This document shows, piece after piece, positions 57,390 to 64,000 of a DNA stretch of 64,000 nucleotides (position 1 is the stretch's first letter; the number at the start of each line of letters is the position of its first letter). The DNA comes from Solirubrobacter pauli (GTDB lineage: Bacteria > Actinomycetota > Thermoleophilia > Solirubrobacterales > Solirubrobacteraceae): NCBI RefSeq assembly GCF_003633755.1, contig NZ_RBIL01000001.1, forward strand, positions 2,837,426 through 2,901,425, given 5' to 3'. The notes beneath the pieces were generated by a model. That model searched no databases. It had not been told where the DNA came from and saw only the letters and a list, made by a program, of their open reading frames with translations. A program made the translations under genes and the position numbers.

Positions 57390-58461
57390 CGCGGATCGTG
57401 CCCGCCATGCCGCGGTGCAGCGTGCAGACGTACTTATAGGTCCCCTGCTTCGCGAACGTGCGCTTGAACGTGCCGGTCTTCTGGACCTTGGACTTGAAGC
57501 CGGAGCCGACGACGTCGTGGGCCTTCTTGCCGACCCAGCGCCAGGTGACGGTGCCGCCCGCGGCGATCGTGGCGGTCTTGGGGGTGAAGACGTTGTCGCC
57601 GACCCGGACGGTCGCGGTCTTCTGCGCGAGCGAGGCCTTGGCCTGCTTGGCCGGGCGCAGCGTGACCGTGCGGGTCTCGGTCTCGCCGGCGACGGTGAAG
57701 CGCACGGTGACCTTGAGCTTGCCGAGCTTGCGCAGGGCGGCCTTGCCCTTGGCGTTCAGCGGGAGGGTGAACGTCTTGGTGGCGCCGGCGGCGACCGTGT
57801 AGCGCGCGCGGCCGACGCGCACCGGCTTGGCCTTGGCCTTGAGCGCGGCGAGCGTCTCGACCGTCACCGAGGCCGTGGCGGAGCCGCCCTTGATCGAGCC
57901 GGCGACGGCCCGGCCGCGCTGGGAGGCGGCGACGGTGAGCTTCGGCGCGACGACCGCGGGGCCCGGCGTGCTGCCGTCGCTCGTCGGCGGGGTGGTGACG
58001 CCGGGCTGCGGCGTGGGGGACGCGGTCGGCGTCGGGGTGGGCGTCGGCGTCGCCTCCACCGGGAGCGAGCCGTCGGCGTTGGCGACCGTGACCTTGCCGT
58101 CCATGCCGTTGTGGTCGTCGCACACGAAGCGGTACACGCCCGGGCCCGGGAACGTGCAGCTGCCGGTCCAACCGGGACCCTCCGCGGTGGACGGCAGGAC
58201 GGCGCCCGTGGGCCCGGTCTTGCGGCCGGAGAGCTGCGTGCACGTGACGCCCGTGTTGGCGAAGTGCACGTTGTGGGACTCCTCGCCTTCGGCGAACGCG
58301 AAGCGCACCGCGCCGCCGATGCCGACGGTGGAGTCGGCGGGCACGTAGACGTTGTCGCGCACCTCCACGTGCGCCAACAGCGGCGGCTGCTGCGCCTGCG
58401 CGATCGCGACCACGCCCACGAAGAGCGCCGCCACCACTGCTCCGACCCGAAGCGCCTTCAT
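57382..58461 (-). CDS. secreted protein with two cupredoxin domains
   Basis: 359 residues. A signal peptide ends near 24 (ALFVGVVAIAQAQ). Cupredoxin 1 (about 28-127) has ligands His63, Cys114, His117 and Met120 (RFVCDDHNGM). A Pro/Thr-rich linker spans about 137-168. A beta-rich Lys-rich middle domain follows to about 275, then cupredoxin 2 with His315, Cys346, His349 and Met352 (YVCTLHRGMAG). Both copper sites look complete. It probably carries electrons or binds copper outside the membrane. AAAGGGG lies 8 bases before ATG, and an 18-bp palindrome sits just upstream. Confidence 0.85.
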   Translation of the reverse strand: MKALRVGAVVAALFVGVVAIAQAQQPPLLAHVEVRDNVYVPADSTVGIGGAVRFAFAEGEESHNVHFANTGVTCTQLSGRKTGPTGAVLPSTAEGPGWTGSCTFPGPGVYRFVCDDHNGMDGKVTVANADGSLPVEATPTPTPTPTASPTPQPGVTTPPTSDGSTPGPAVVAPKLTVAASQRGRAVAGSIKGGSATASVTVETLAALKAKAKPVRVGRARYTVAAGATKTFTLPLNAKGKAALRKLGKLKVTVRFTVAGETETRTVTLRPAKQAKASLAQKTATVRVGDNVFTPKTATIAAGGTVTWRWVGKKAHDVVGSGFKSKVQKTGTFKRTFAKQGTYKYVCTLHRGMAGTIRVR

Positions 58462-58475
58462 CTGCCGAACCCCTT

Positions 58476-58493
58476 TGTCAAGGTACCTTTACA
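58476..58493. promoter_or_regulatory. 18-bp near-perfect palindrome, candidate operator
   Basis: TGTCAAGGTACCTTTACA: the central AAGGTACCTT is a perfect palindrome and the flanking TGT/ACA also pair, with one mismatch per half. It lies 15 bases before the cupredoxin start and downstream of its -10 box, where a bound dimeric repressor would block transcription. Confidence 0.5.
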
Positions 58494-58506
58494 CCGAATG
58501 GGCGGC

Positions 58507-58512
58507 ATCCTA
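58507..58512 (-). promoter_or_regulatory. candidate -10 box TAGGAT of the cupredoxin gene
   Basis: Minus-strand TAGGAT about 45 bases before ATG 58461. Unlike most boxes here it leaves room for a leader with a Shine-Dalgarno and the palindrome. Confidence 0.35.
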
Positions 58513-58563
58513 GCGCGGACCGACACCTGTCCACTTGGGCGGGTCAGGCTTCAGCACGCGCGC

Positions 58564-58569
58564 TACCGT
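58564..58569 (+). promoter_or_regulatory. -10 box TACCGT, leaderless type
   Basis: TACCGT ends 8 bases before ATG 58578. Confidence 0.45.
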
Positions 58570-58577
58570 CCCGGGCG

Positions 58578-58757
58578 ATGGCCGATGTGACCCAGTCCCT
58601 GCTCGCCGCGGGCTTCGTGGAGACGGTGTTCCACTGCCCGTCCTGTGGCGCGAGCGGCACCTCGCTCTCCCGCCCGGCGGCGCTGCTGGACCGCACCTGC
58701 GCGGACTGCAACGAGCCGGTCGTGACGACCGTGCTCGACCGCTTCAGCCGCGCCTAG
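58578..58757 (+). CDS. 59-residue zinc-ribbon protein
   Basis: A short gene beginning MADVTQSLLAAGFVETVFHC. Two Cys knuckles, CPSC at 20-23 and CADC at 41-44, about 17 residues apart, predict one zinc ribbon. The protein is otherwise mildly acidic with a C-terminal VVTTVLDRFSRA strand-helix. Function unknown; small zinc ribbons often bind nucleic acid or a protein partner. The frame shows strong third-position GC, and the TACCGT box before ATG supports expression. It overlaps the convergent acetyltransferase gene by 14 bases. Confidence 0.65.
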   Translation: MADVTQSLLAAGFVETVFHCPSCGASGTSLSRPAALLDRTCADCNEPVVTTVLDRFSRA

Positions 58758-59307
58758 CCCACTCGCGGGCGAGCAGCGCGTAGATCGCGGTGTCCGTCCA
58801 CTCGCCCTTGGACCACAGGTCCTCGACGAAGTGCGCCTCCTGGCGCATGCCCAGGCGCCGGCAGAGCGCGGCCGAGCTGACGTTGCGCGGATCGAGGTCG
58901 GCGATGATCCGGCGGAGGCCGATGCCGTCGAAGCCCACGCCCAGCACGGCACCGGCCGCCTCGGTCATGAAGCCGCGGCCGTGGAAGTCCGGGTGCAGCG
59001 TCCAGCCGATCTCGCCGGTCTGCTGCTCGACGCTCTTGACCGTGAAGTAGACGTCGCCGATCACGCGGTCGTCGAGCGTGACCGCGATCTGCCAGTAGTC
59101 GCCGTCGACGCTCAGCGTGCGCGCCTGCGCGTGCTGCGCGACCTTCTCGGACACCTGCGCGCGGTCGCGCGGCGGGTACATGAGGTAGCGCGACACGTCC
59201 TCGCGCGACTGGTACGCGTGGATGTCGTCGACGTCGTCGGTGGCCATGAAGCGCAGGACGAGCCGGTCGGTGGCGAGCGGCGAGGGGAACGTGAACGGCA
59301 GCTGCAC
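58744..59307 (-). CDS. GNAT acetyltransferase, RimJ/RimL type
   Basis: 187 residues from GTG 59307. LATDRLVLRFMATDDVDDIH at the start is the RimJ/RimL-type entry; GEIGWTLHPDFHGRGFMTEA holds the acetyl-CoA-binding R/Q-x-x-G-x-A/G-type loop in the form HGRGFM, and IIADLDPRNVSSAALCRRLG is the conserved beta-alpha exit. It acetylates a protein N-terminus or small amine; substrate unknown. Confidence 0.87.
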   Translation of the reverse strand: MQLPFTFPSPLATDRLVLRFMATDDVDDIHAYQSREDVSRYLMYPPRDRAQVSEKVAQHAQARTLSVDGDYWQIAVTLDDRVIGDVYFTVKSVEQQTGEIGWTLHPDFHGRGFMTEAAGAVLGVGFDGIGLRRIIADLDPRNVSSAALCRRLGMRQEAHFVEDLWSKGEWTDTAIYALLAREWARRG

Positions 59308-59315
59308 GCCCGCGA

Positions 59316-59321
59316 ACGGTA
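59316..59321 (-). promoter_or_regulatory. -10 box TACCGT, leaderless type
   Basis: Minus-strand TACCGT ends 8 bases before GTG 59307; the same hexamer precedes 58578. Confidence 0.5.
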
Positions 59322-59580
59322 CGGGACGCGGACGGCCAAGTCAGCGCCCGGACCGGCCGAAAATCCAGAGATCGCGTGTTCATGCGGTCCACCGTCGGGC
59401 CGCTGGACATCTGCGCGGAGTCGTGGATCATGCAACTGCCGTTCCTCCTCACATCGGCGGGGCCGCGCCTCGCCGACACGGGGCGCGGCGCTCCGCACCC
59501 TCGCCGTGGCGGTTGTCCGCCAGCCATCCGGTGTGCTGGCTCCATATCGCCGCTCGGGCCGCTCGAAGAAGCTCGCAGGC
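59322..59580. other. noncoding interval upstream of the globin gene
   Basis: 259 bases between divergent genes, the longest apparently noncoding stretch in the window. Open frames cross it on both strands, but none starts convincingly or resembles a protein family. I see no tRNA, strong hairpin or clear promoter. It should contain the globin promoter and may hold regulatory sites. Confidence 0.4.
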
Positions 59581-60003
59581 ATGGATCTGAACGCCCTCGA
59601 AACGAGCTTCGACCTCGTCGCTCCGCGCGGCGAGGAGCTGGTGGAGCTCTTCTACACCCGCCTGTTCGAGACCGCCCCGGCGGTGCAGCCGCTGTTCGCG
59701 CACACCGACATGGCCCGCCAGCGCCAGATGCTGCTCGCGGCGCTCGTGCTGCTGCGCAGGAGCCTGCGCGACCTGGACGCGGCCGTCCCGACGCTGCGCC
59801 GGCTCGGTGCGCGCCATGTCGAGTACGGCGCCGAGGAGGCCCACTACGCGGTCGTCGGCGCCACGCTGATCGGCGCGATGGCCGAGATCGCCGGCGAGGC
59901 CTGGACGCCCGCCTACGGCGAGGCCTGGACCGAGGCCTTCGGCGTCGTCGCCGGGGTCATGCTGGAGGGCGCCGCCGAAGCCCAGCTCGCGATTGCCGCG
60001 TAG
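59581..60003 (+). CDS. single-domain bacterial hemoglobin
   Basis: 140 residues. The globin fold of the Vgb/flavohemoglobin heme-domain type: Tyr25 at the B10 position (VELFYTRLFE), a Gln-rich E-helix start (MARQRQMLL) and proximal His79 in LGARHVEYGA. No FAD/NAD reductase domain is attached. Likely binds oxygen or nitric oxide in the cytoplasm. Start ATG 59581 has a GAAG upstream. Convergent with the HtrA-type gene across a strong hairpin. Confidence 0.85.
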   Translation: MDLNALETSFDLVAPRGEELVELFYTRLFETAPAVQPLFAHTDMARQRQMLLAALVLLRRSLRDLDAAVPTLRRLGARHVEYGAEEAHYAVVGATLIGAMAEIAGEAWTPAYGEAWTEAFGVVAGVMLEGAAEAQLAIAA

Positions 60004-60008
60004 ATGCG

Positions 60009-60038
60009 CGAAGGGCCGGCGCGCAGGCCGGCCCTTCG
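60009..60038. terminator. bidirectional hairpin between globin and protease genes
   Basis: Perfect 12-bp stem (CGAAGGGCCGGC / GCCGGCCCTTCG) with a 6-base loop, located between the stops of two convergent genes. There is no U-tract on either side, as is common in high-GC actinomycetes. Confidence 0.75.
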
Positions 60039-60060
60039 ACGCTCCTCCCACGGCAGCGGG

Positions 60061-61176
60061 CTACCAACCGCCGCCGAAGCCGGGCACCTCCTGCTGAGGC
60101 TGCTGCTGCTCCTGCTCCTGAGCCGCGGACGTCGTGGTCGTCGGGCGCTCGCCGAGCTTCACCGTCAGCGTCTGCTCCTTGCCCGCCCGGGTGATCTTCA
60201 CCTCGACCGAGTCGCCGGCCTTGTGCTCGTCGACGAGCGAGGACAAGGCGGAGCTGTCGTCGACGGCCTTCCCGCCGAGCGAGGTGATGACGTCGCCGGC
60301 CTGCAGGCCGCCCTGGGCCGCCGGGCCACCCGCCGTGACCGCGCCGACCTGGGCGCCGGCCCCGCTCGCGTCACCGGTCTGCACGCCGAGGTAGGCATGG
60401 CTGACCTTGCCGCTGGTGCGCAGCTGCTCGACGACCGTCTTCACCGTGTTGGACGGGATCGCGAAGCCGATGCCGACGTTGCCGGCCTGGCCGCCGGACG
60501 AGCTCGAGCCCGTGGACTCGATCTGCGAGTTGACGCCGATCACCTGGCCGGCCGCGTTGAACAGCGGGCCGCCCGAGTTGCCCGGGTTGATCGCCGCGTC
60601 GGTCTGGATGACGTCGTCGATCGAGAAGCCGTTGGGCGAGGAGATCTCGCGCTGGAGCGCGCTCACGACGCCGACCGTCAGCGTGCGGTCGAGGCCGAAC
60701 GGGTTGCCGATCGCGTACGCGTTGTCGCCCACCTCGACCGTGCTCGAGTCGGCGAGCTGAAGCGGCTTGAGGCCAGTGGCGGAGACCTTCAGCAGCGCCA
60801 GGTCGGTCGAGGCGTCCTCGCCGACGAGCTTGGCGTCCAGCGTCTTGCCGTCACCGATCTTGGCCTTGATCTGGCCGTTCGCGCCTTCGATCACGTGCGC
60901 GTTGGTGACGATGTAGCCGTCGTTGGACACGACGAAGCCCGAGCCCGTGCCCGAGCCGGTGGTGATGTACGCCACCGAGTCCTTGGCGGACTGGTAGACG
61001 TCGTGCGGGGACAGCGCGGTGGCCGAGTCGGACGGCGTGGCGGCGACGGTGCGCGTGTTGGTGATGGTCCGGACGGAGGGGGTGTCGTCGTGCAGTGCGG
61101 TGGTAGCGACGGCGCCCGCGCCACCGCCGATCACCGCGGCGGCGGCGAGGGGAGCGAAGGGCTTGAGGAGCTTCAT
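60061..61176 (-). CDS. HtrA/DegP-type S1C serine protease with PDZ domain
   Basis: 371 residues. An N-terminal membrane anchor at about 8-27, then a trypsin-like domain with the triad His94 (TNAHVIEG), Asp125 (STDLALL) and Ser201 (NPGNSGGPL). A single PDZ domain lies at about 265-345 (HAYLGVQTG; GGLQAGDVITSLGGKAV), and a Gln-rich tail ends the chain. It degrades misfolded envelope proteins outside the membrane. It follows the SHOCT gene by 91 bases containing an inverted repeat. Confidence 0.93.
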   Translation of the reverse strand: MKLLKPFAPLAAAAVIGGGAGAVATTALHDDTPSVRTITNTRTVAATPSDSATALSPHDVYQSAKDSVAYITTGSGTGSGFVVSNDGYIVTNAHVIEGANGQIKAKIGDGKTLDAKLVGEDASTDLALLKVSATGLKPLQLADSSTVEVGDNAYAIGNPFGLDRTLTVGVVSALQREISSPNGFSIDDVIQTDAAINPGNSGGPLFNAAGQVIGVNSQIESTGSSSSGGQAGNVGIGFAIPSNTVKTVVEQLRTSGKVSHAYLGVQTGDASGAGAQVGAVTAGGPAAQGGLQAGDVITSLGGKAVDDSSALSSLVDEHKAGDSVEVKITRAGKEQTLTVKLGERPTTTTSAAQEQEQQQPQQEVPGFGGGW

Positions 61177-61227
61177 GCTCCACAGCTTCGGCCCGGTCGC
61201 TGAGCGCTTCCTTGCGAACCGCTAAGC

Positions 61228-61266
61228 CCTCGCTCGCGGCTTTATAAGAAGCTCGGAAGAGCGAGG
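61228..61266. repeat. inverted repeat enclosing TATAAA upstream of the protease gene
   Basis: An 8-bp perfect repeat, CCTCGCTC (61228-61235) and GAGCGAGG (61259-61266). The loop contains TATAAA on the minus strand, one of the few AT-rich hexamers of the region, so it may be the protease promoter or a terminator of the SHOCT gene. Confidence 0.35.
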
Positions 61267-61267
61267 C

Positions 61268-61663
61268 TCAGGCGAGCACCTTCGCCTTCAGCGTGTTGAA
61301 CTCGTCCTGCGAGATCGTCCCGCTGTCGAGCAGCTCCTTCGCCTTGGCCAGCTCGGTGGCCGACCCGTTGGAGGAGGCGACGGACTGGACGTAGCCGGCG
61401 AACTGCTCCTGCGCGTGGCGGGAGCGCTCGGCGCCGCGCTCGGCCATGCCGCTGCCGTTGGCGATCAGGTAGACGAGCGCGCCGAGGAAGGGGACGACGA
61501 TGATGAACACGGTCCAGATCGCCTTCGTCCAGCCCGACGCGTCGTGGCGGCGGAAGATGTCGGTGAAGATCCCGACGATCATCCAGATCCACGCCACCCA
61601 GGCGAAGAAGATGATCATCGTCCAGAAGATCTCCATGAACGGATAGTCAGCGGCGAACAGCAC
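61268..61663 (-). CDS. PLDc_N/SHOCT-domain membrane protein
   Basis: 131 residues from GTG 61663. Two membrane helices (about 11-33 and 47-66) form a PLDc_N-like hairpin (WIWMIVGIFTDIFRRHD; AIWTVFIIVVPFLGALVYLI). The C-terminal SHOCT motif is ELAKAKELLDSGTISQDEFN with TLKAKVLA. Role unknown; SHOCT domains are thought to mediate oligomerisation. A GGAGG Shine-Dalgarno lies 7 bases before GTG, one of the few strong ones here. Confidence 0.87.
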   Translation of the reverse strand: MLFAADYPFMEIFWTMIIFFAWVAWIWMIVGIFTDIFRRHDASGWTKAIWTVFIIVVPFLGALVYLIANGSGMAERGAERSRHAQEQFAGYVQSVASSNGSATELAKAKELLDSGTISQDEFNTLKAKVLA

Positions 61664-61684
61664 GGTCAGCCTCCGTGGCTCGGG

Positions 61685-61701
61685 GAGCGCCGACGGCGCT
61701 C
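61685..61701 (-). terminator. short GC-rich hairpin after the MaoC gene
   Basis: GAGCGCC / GGCGCTC, perfect 7-bp stem with 3-base loop, 39 bases after the MaoC-like stop. Probably ends the thiolase-fabG-MaoC transcript. Confidence 0.45.
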
Positions 61702-61739
61702 ATCTGGCCACACTCGACCACGCGCGGGGCGCGCCGACC

Positions 61740-62495
61740 TCATGCGATCCGGGTGAGTTCCCCCTCCAGATGGCCGTGGACGGCGAACCGGTCCTCCGCC
61801 TCGCCGAACGTGACCTTCGACGGCAGCAGGATCGGCTGCTTGAAGCGCACCTCGACCGCGAACGCGTCCGGGAGGCGCAGCGAGGCGAGGCAGCGGGCCT
61901 TGGTCCACATGCCGTGGGCGATCGCGCGGGGGAAGCCGAGCAGCCGCGCGCTGACCGGGTGCAGGTGGATCGGGTTGTGGTCGCCGGAGACCGACGCGTA
62001 GCGGCGGCCGAGGTCGTCGGCCACGCGCCACTGGGCGGTGACGGGCGGCTCCTCGAACGCCGGCGGCTTGGGCACCGACTCGTCGCCCGAGCCGCGCTTG
62101 AGGTTCGTCGAGAAGCCCTGCCAGACGAGCTCGTCGCGCACGCGGGCCTCGGTGACGAAGTTGAACGTCTTCCCGCGCCGGTGCGGCTCGAAGCCCTGCA
62201 CCGAAGCGGTGATCGTCAACGGCTCGCCGAGCAGCAGCGGGCGCTGCTGGACGATCCGGTTGGCGATGTGGACCACGCCCACAGCGCTGAACGGCGCCTT
62301 GGCGAGCAACGCCATGTGCAGCGGGAAGCCGAGCACGTGCGGGTAGGTCGGCGGGAGCTCGTCGCGCAGCGTGAAGCCGCACAGGTGCGCGTAGCCGGCG
62401 AGGTGGTCGGCGTCCACCACCACCTCGCGCGTCAGCCGCTCCTTCGGCAGCCCGGAGCCGCGGCTGGGCAGGGCGGCGCGCAACGTCGTCAGCAT
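61740..62495 (-). CDS. MaoC-like (R)-hydroxyacyl dehydratase, HtdX-like
   Basis: 251 residues from ATG 62495 (GTG 62501 possible). A double hotdog layout: the N-terminal half is degenerate and the C-terminal half has YASVSGDHNPIHLHPVSARL, the hydratase-2 motif with catalytic Asp and His, then GFPRAIAHGMWTKARCLASL. It dehydrates 3-hydroxyacyl-CoA/ACP in fatty-acid metabolism. Order thiolase-fabG4-like-MaoC matches the mycobacterial fadA2/fabG4/htdX neighbourhood. Stop and start of the preceding fabG overlap or nearly touch. Confidence 0.85.
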   Translation of the reverse strand: MLTTLRAALPSRGSGLPKERLTREVVVDADHLAGYAHLCGFTLRDELPPTYPHVLGFPLHMALLAKAPFSAVGVVHIANRIVQQRPLLLGEPLTITASVQGFEPHRRGKTFNFVTEARVRDELVWQGFSTNLKRGSGDESVPKPPAFEEPPVTAQWRVADDLGRRYASVSGDHNPIHLHPVSARLLGFPRAIAHGMWTKARCLASLRLPDAFAVEVRFKQPILLPSKVTFGEAEDRFAVHGHLEGELTRIA

Positions 62496-62497
62496 GC

Positions 62498-63757
62498 TCA
62501 CGCCCCCAGCAGCGACTGGCCGCACACGCGGACGACGTTGCGGTCCACGCCCGAGCCCGCCAGCCACGCGACCGTCTCGGCCACGTCGACCGGCAGCCCG
62601 CCCTGGCGCAGCGAGTTCAGGCGCCGCCCGACCTCGCGCACGCCGACCGGCATCGCCGCGGTCATCGCGGTCTCGATGAAGCCGGGCGCGACCGCGTTGA
62701 CGGTGATCCCGCGCTCGAGCTCCAACCCCGTCACGAGGTCGATCAGCCCCGCCTTGGACGTCGCGTAGTTCGTCTGCCCCGCGTTGCCCGCGATCGCGCT
62801 GAGCGAGGACACGCAGACGATGCGGCCGTCGTCGCGCAGCACCGGCAGCAGCGCGTCGGTGATCCGCTCGGGCGCGAGCAGGTTGACCTCCATCAGCGAC
62901 TGCCAGCGGTCCTCGGGCATCTTCGCCAGCGTCCGGTCCTTGGTCACGCCCGCGTTGTGGACGAGGATGTCGAGGCCGTCGGAGAAGCGCTCCGCGAGCA
63001 CCTCCGGCGCGTCCGGCGCGGTGATGTCGAGCTCGATGTCGGCGTTCTTGAGATCGAGCCGGACGACCGACGCGCCCTCGCGCTCCAGCACGTCCGCGAT
63101 CGCCGCGCCGATCCCCCGTGACCCGCCCGTGACGAGCGCCGTCCGGCCCGCGACCGCGCGCTCGGCTCCGGCGCCGACGCGGATCACCTGCCCGGACACG
63201 TATGCGGAGCGCGGCGTGAGCAGGAAGCGCAGCGTCGGCGCGAGCTGGTCCTCGGCGCCCTCGGCGACGTGGACGAGGTTGACGGTCACGCCACGCGGCC
63301 CGACCTCCTTGCCCAACGACCGCGTGAACCCCTCCAGCGCCCGCCGTCCGCCGCCGAGCACGACGACGCGGCCGGACCGCTGCAGCCGCGCCACCGTCGG
63401 GTAGAAGAACCGCTGCAGCTCCACGAGGTCCGCCGACGACTCGATGCCCGTGGCGTCGAACACGAGCGCCCGGAACTTCTGGTCGGCCGGCGCCTGCGGG
63501 TTGAACACCGCCGCGTCGAGCCCGGCCCGCGCGGCCGACTCCCGCACCGGATCGTCCAGCGCGGTCGCCGCGTCCGCGCCCATCGCCGCCAGCACGCGCG
63601 CGGCCGCCTCGGCCACGCGGCCCGCGCCGCCGAGCAGCACGCGCCCGCCGACGTCGGAGGAGCCGCGCGCCAGCTCGACCGGCTGCGGCAGCCCGATCTT
63701 CTTGCCCACGGTCGAGGTGACCGGCATCCGCATCAGCTGCGAGTAGAGATCGGCCAT
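62498..63757 (-). CDS. fabG: high-molecular-weight 3-oxoacyl-ACP reductase, FabG4-like
   Basis: 419 residues. Residues 1-200 are the flavodoxin-like N-terminal domain of HMw-FabG proteins, ending with an eroded SDR segment (EGFTRSLGKEVGPRGVTVNL). Residues 205-419 are an SDR reductase: TGGSRGIG at 210-217, NAG at 268-270, and catalytic Ser318, Tyr331 and Lys335 (NYATSK). It reduces 3-oxoacyl-CoA/ACP with NADH or NADPH. It lies 3 bases after the thiolase stop. Confidence 0.92.
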   Translation of the reverse strand: MADLYSQLMRMPVTSTVGKKIGLPQPVELARGSSDVGGRVLLGGAGRVAEAAARVLAAMGADAATALDDPVRESAARAGLDAAVFNPQAPADQKFRALVFDATGIESSADLVELQRFFYPTVARLQRSGRVVVLGGGRRALEGFTRSLGKEVGPRGVTVNLVHVAEGAEDQLAPTLRFLLTPRSAYVSGQVIRVGAGAERAVAGRTALVTGGSRGIGAAIADVLEREGASVVRLDLKNADIELDITAPDAPEVLAERFSDGLDILVHNAGVTKDRTLAKMPEDRWQSLMEVNLLAPERITDALLPVLRDDGRIVCVSSLSAIAGNAGQTNYATSKAGLIDLVTGLELERGITVNAVAPGFIETAMTAAMPVGVREVGRRLNSLRQGGLPVDVAETVAWLAGSGVDRNVVRVCGQSLLGA

Positions 63758-63760
63758 CGG

Positions 63761-64000
63761 CTACTTCTCCAGGATCGCAACGACGCCCTGGCCGCCCGCC
63801 GCGCAGATCGAGATCACGCCACGGCCAGAGCCGCGTTCGTCCAGCGCCTTGGCCAGCGAGGCCACGATCCGCCCGCCGGTCGCGGCGAACGGGTGCCCGG
63901 CAGCCAGCGACCCGCCGTTGACGTTGAGCTTCTCCGACGGGATCTCGCCCAGCGGCTTGTCCTGCCCGAGCCGCTCGCGCGCGAACACCGGGTCCCGCCA
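63761..64000 (-). CDS. acetyl-CoA acyltransferase (thiolase), C-terminal part
   Basis: The gene enters from beyond the right edge; the last 79 codons and stop are visible. NVNGGSLAAGHPFAATGGRI holds the conserved catalytic His loop and ISICAAGGQGVVAILE the C-terminal catalytic Cys of degradative thiolases. Expected to cleave 3-ketoacyl-CoA or condense acyl-CoA units; probably FadA2/FadI-like judging by the adjoining fabG4-like and MaoC genes. Confidence 0.88.
   Translation of the reverse strand, partial: WRDPVFARERLGQDKPLGEIPSEKLNVNGGSLAAGHPFAATGGRIVASLAKALDERGSGRGVISICAAGGQGVVAILEK

Noticed and set aside
59430-59448. Short inverted resemblance between GCAACTGCCGTTC at 59430 and the acetyltransferase start
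   Set aside because: Only 12 of 13 bases match in GC-rich sequence and there is no extended similarity; probably coincidence.
59376-60194. Open frame crossing the globin gene, starting MFMRSTVGPLDI
   Set aside because: It reads the globin gene out of frame; composition is Arg/Ala/Gly-rich, and the globin frame has conserved residues.
1-64000. tRNA, rRNA, CRISPR arrays, insertion sequences, phage or conjugation genes
   Set aside because: I looked for direct repeats, transposase motifs and cloverleaf-like segments on both strands and saw none that I could support.

Overview
The window is a very GC-rich chromosomal segment of an actinomycete-type bacterium. Support comes from near-complete GC at third codon positions, a fadA2-like/fabG4-like/htdX-like cluster also known from mycobacteria, an actinobacterial-type heme A synthase, and many genes with a -10 hexamer so close to the start codon that the mRNA should be leaderless. 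Gene style resembles Thermoleophilia (Solirubrobacter/Conexibacter-like), but that placement is inference. I see no rRNA, tRNA, CRISPR array, insertion sequence or phage gene. Coding density is very high, and many neighbouring genes overlap by 1 to 8 bases.

Positions 1 to about 53400 form one large surface-glycan locus. About 15 proteins carry glycosyltransferase (GT) domains (GT2 and GT4 types). Eleven methyltransferase domains are present, two of them fused to glycosyltransferases. Three polyprenyl-phosphate sugar synthase-like GT2 enzymes (10933, 22085, 49768) occur with three polytopic GT-C-like membrane proteins (7996, 19744, 45956). Export is covered three ways: two Wzx/MATE-like flippases (1859, 24831) and a Wzm/Wzt ABC transporter (15092-17166) whose ATPase has a Wzt-type C-terminal glycan-recognition domain. 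The ABC genes are coupled to a small coiled-coil protein and to a 1017-residue GT2 + GT4-like + methyltransferase protein. A second giant (29953, 1200 residues) has GT + GT4 + coiled coil + methyltransferase. It is followed by an AlgI/AlgJ-like O-acylation pair (33559-36206).

Positions 40237-44888 hold an amino-sugar decoration operon: DegT-type aminotransferase, formyltransferase fused to an aminotransferase-like domain that lacks the PLP lysine, FemAB-like acyltransferase, and a second DegT-type aminotransferase. Three SDR sugar epimerases/dehydratases (29004, 47631, 48692) supply sugar nucleotides. A ctaA-type heme A synthase (44991) sits inside the locus.

From about 53463 the content becomes housekeeping: beta-carbonic anhydrase, cupin, NAD kinase, spermidine-synthase-like protein, DHA2 transporter, a two-cupredoxin secreted protein with a candidate operator, a 59-residue zinc-ribbon protein, GNAT acetyltransferase, single-domain globin, HtrA-type protease, SHOCT membrane protein, and a MaoC-FabG-thiolase operon running off the right edge.

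The most interesting observations are: the formyltransferase/pseudo-aminotransferase fusion between two intact aminotransferases; a flippase whose reading frame has no ATG, GTG or TTG for its first 113 codons and probably starts at CTG; about 24 genes with a -10 box 6-11 bases before the start codon; six of these -10 boxes being built on the stop codon of the preceding gene; and a cap-and-ruler style arrangement around the ABC exporter.
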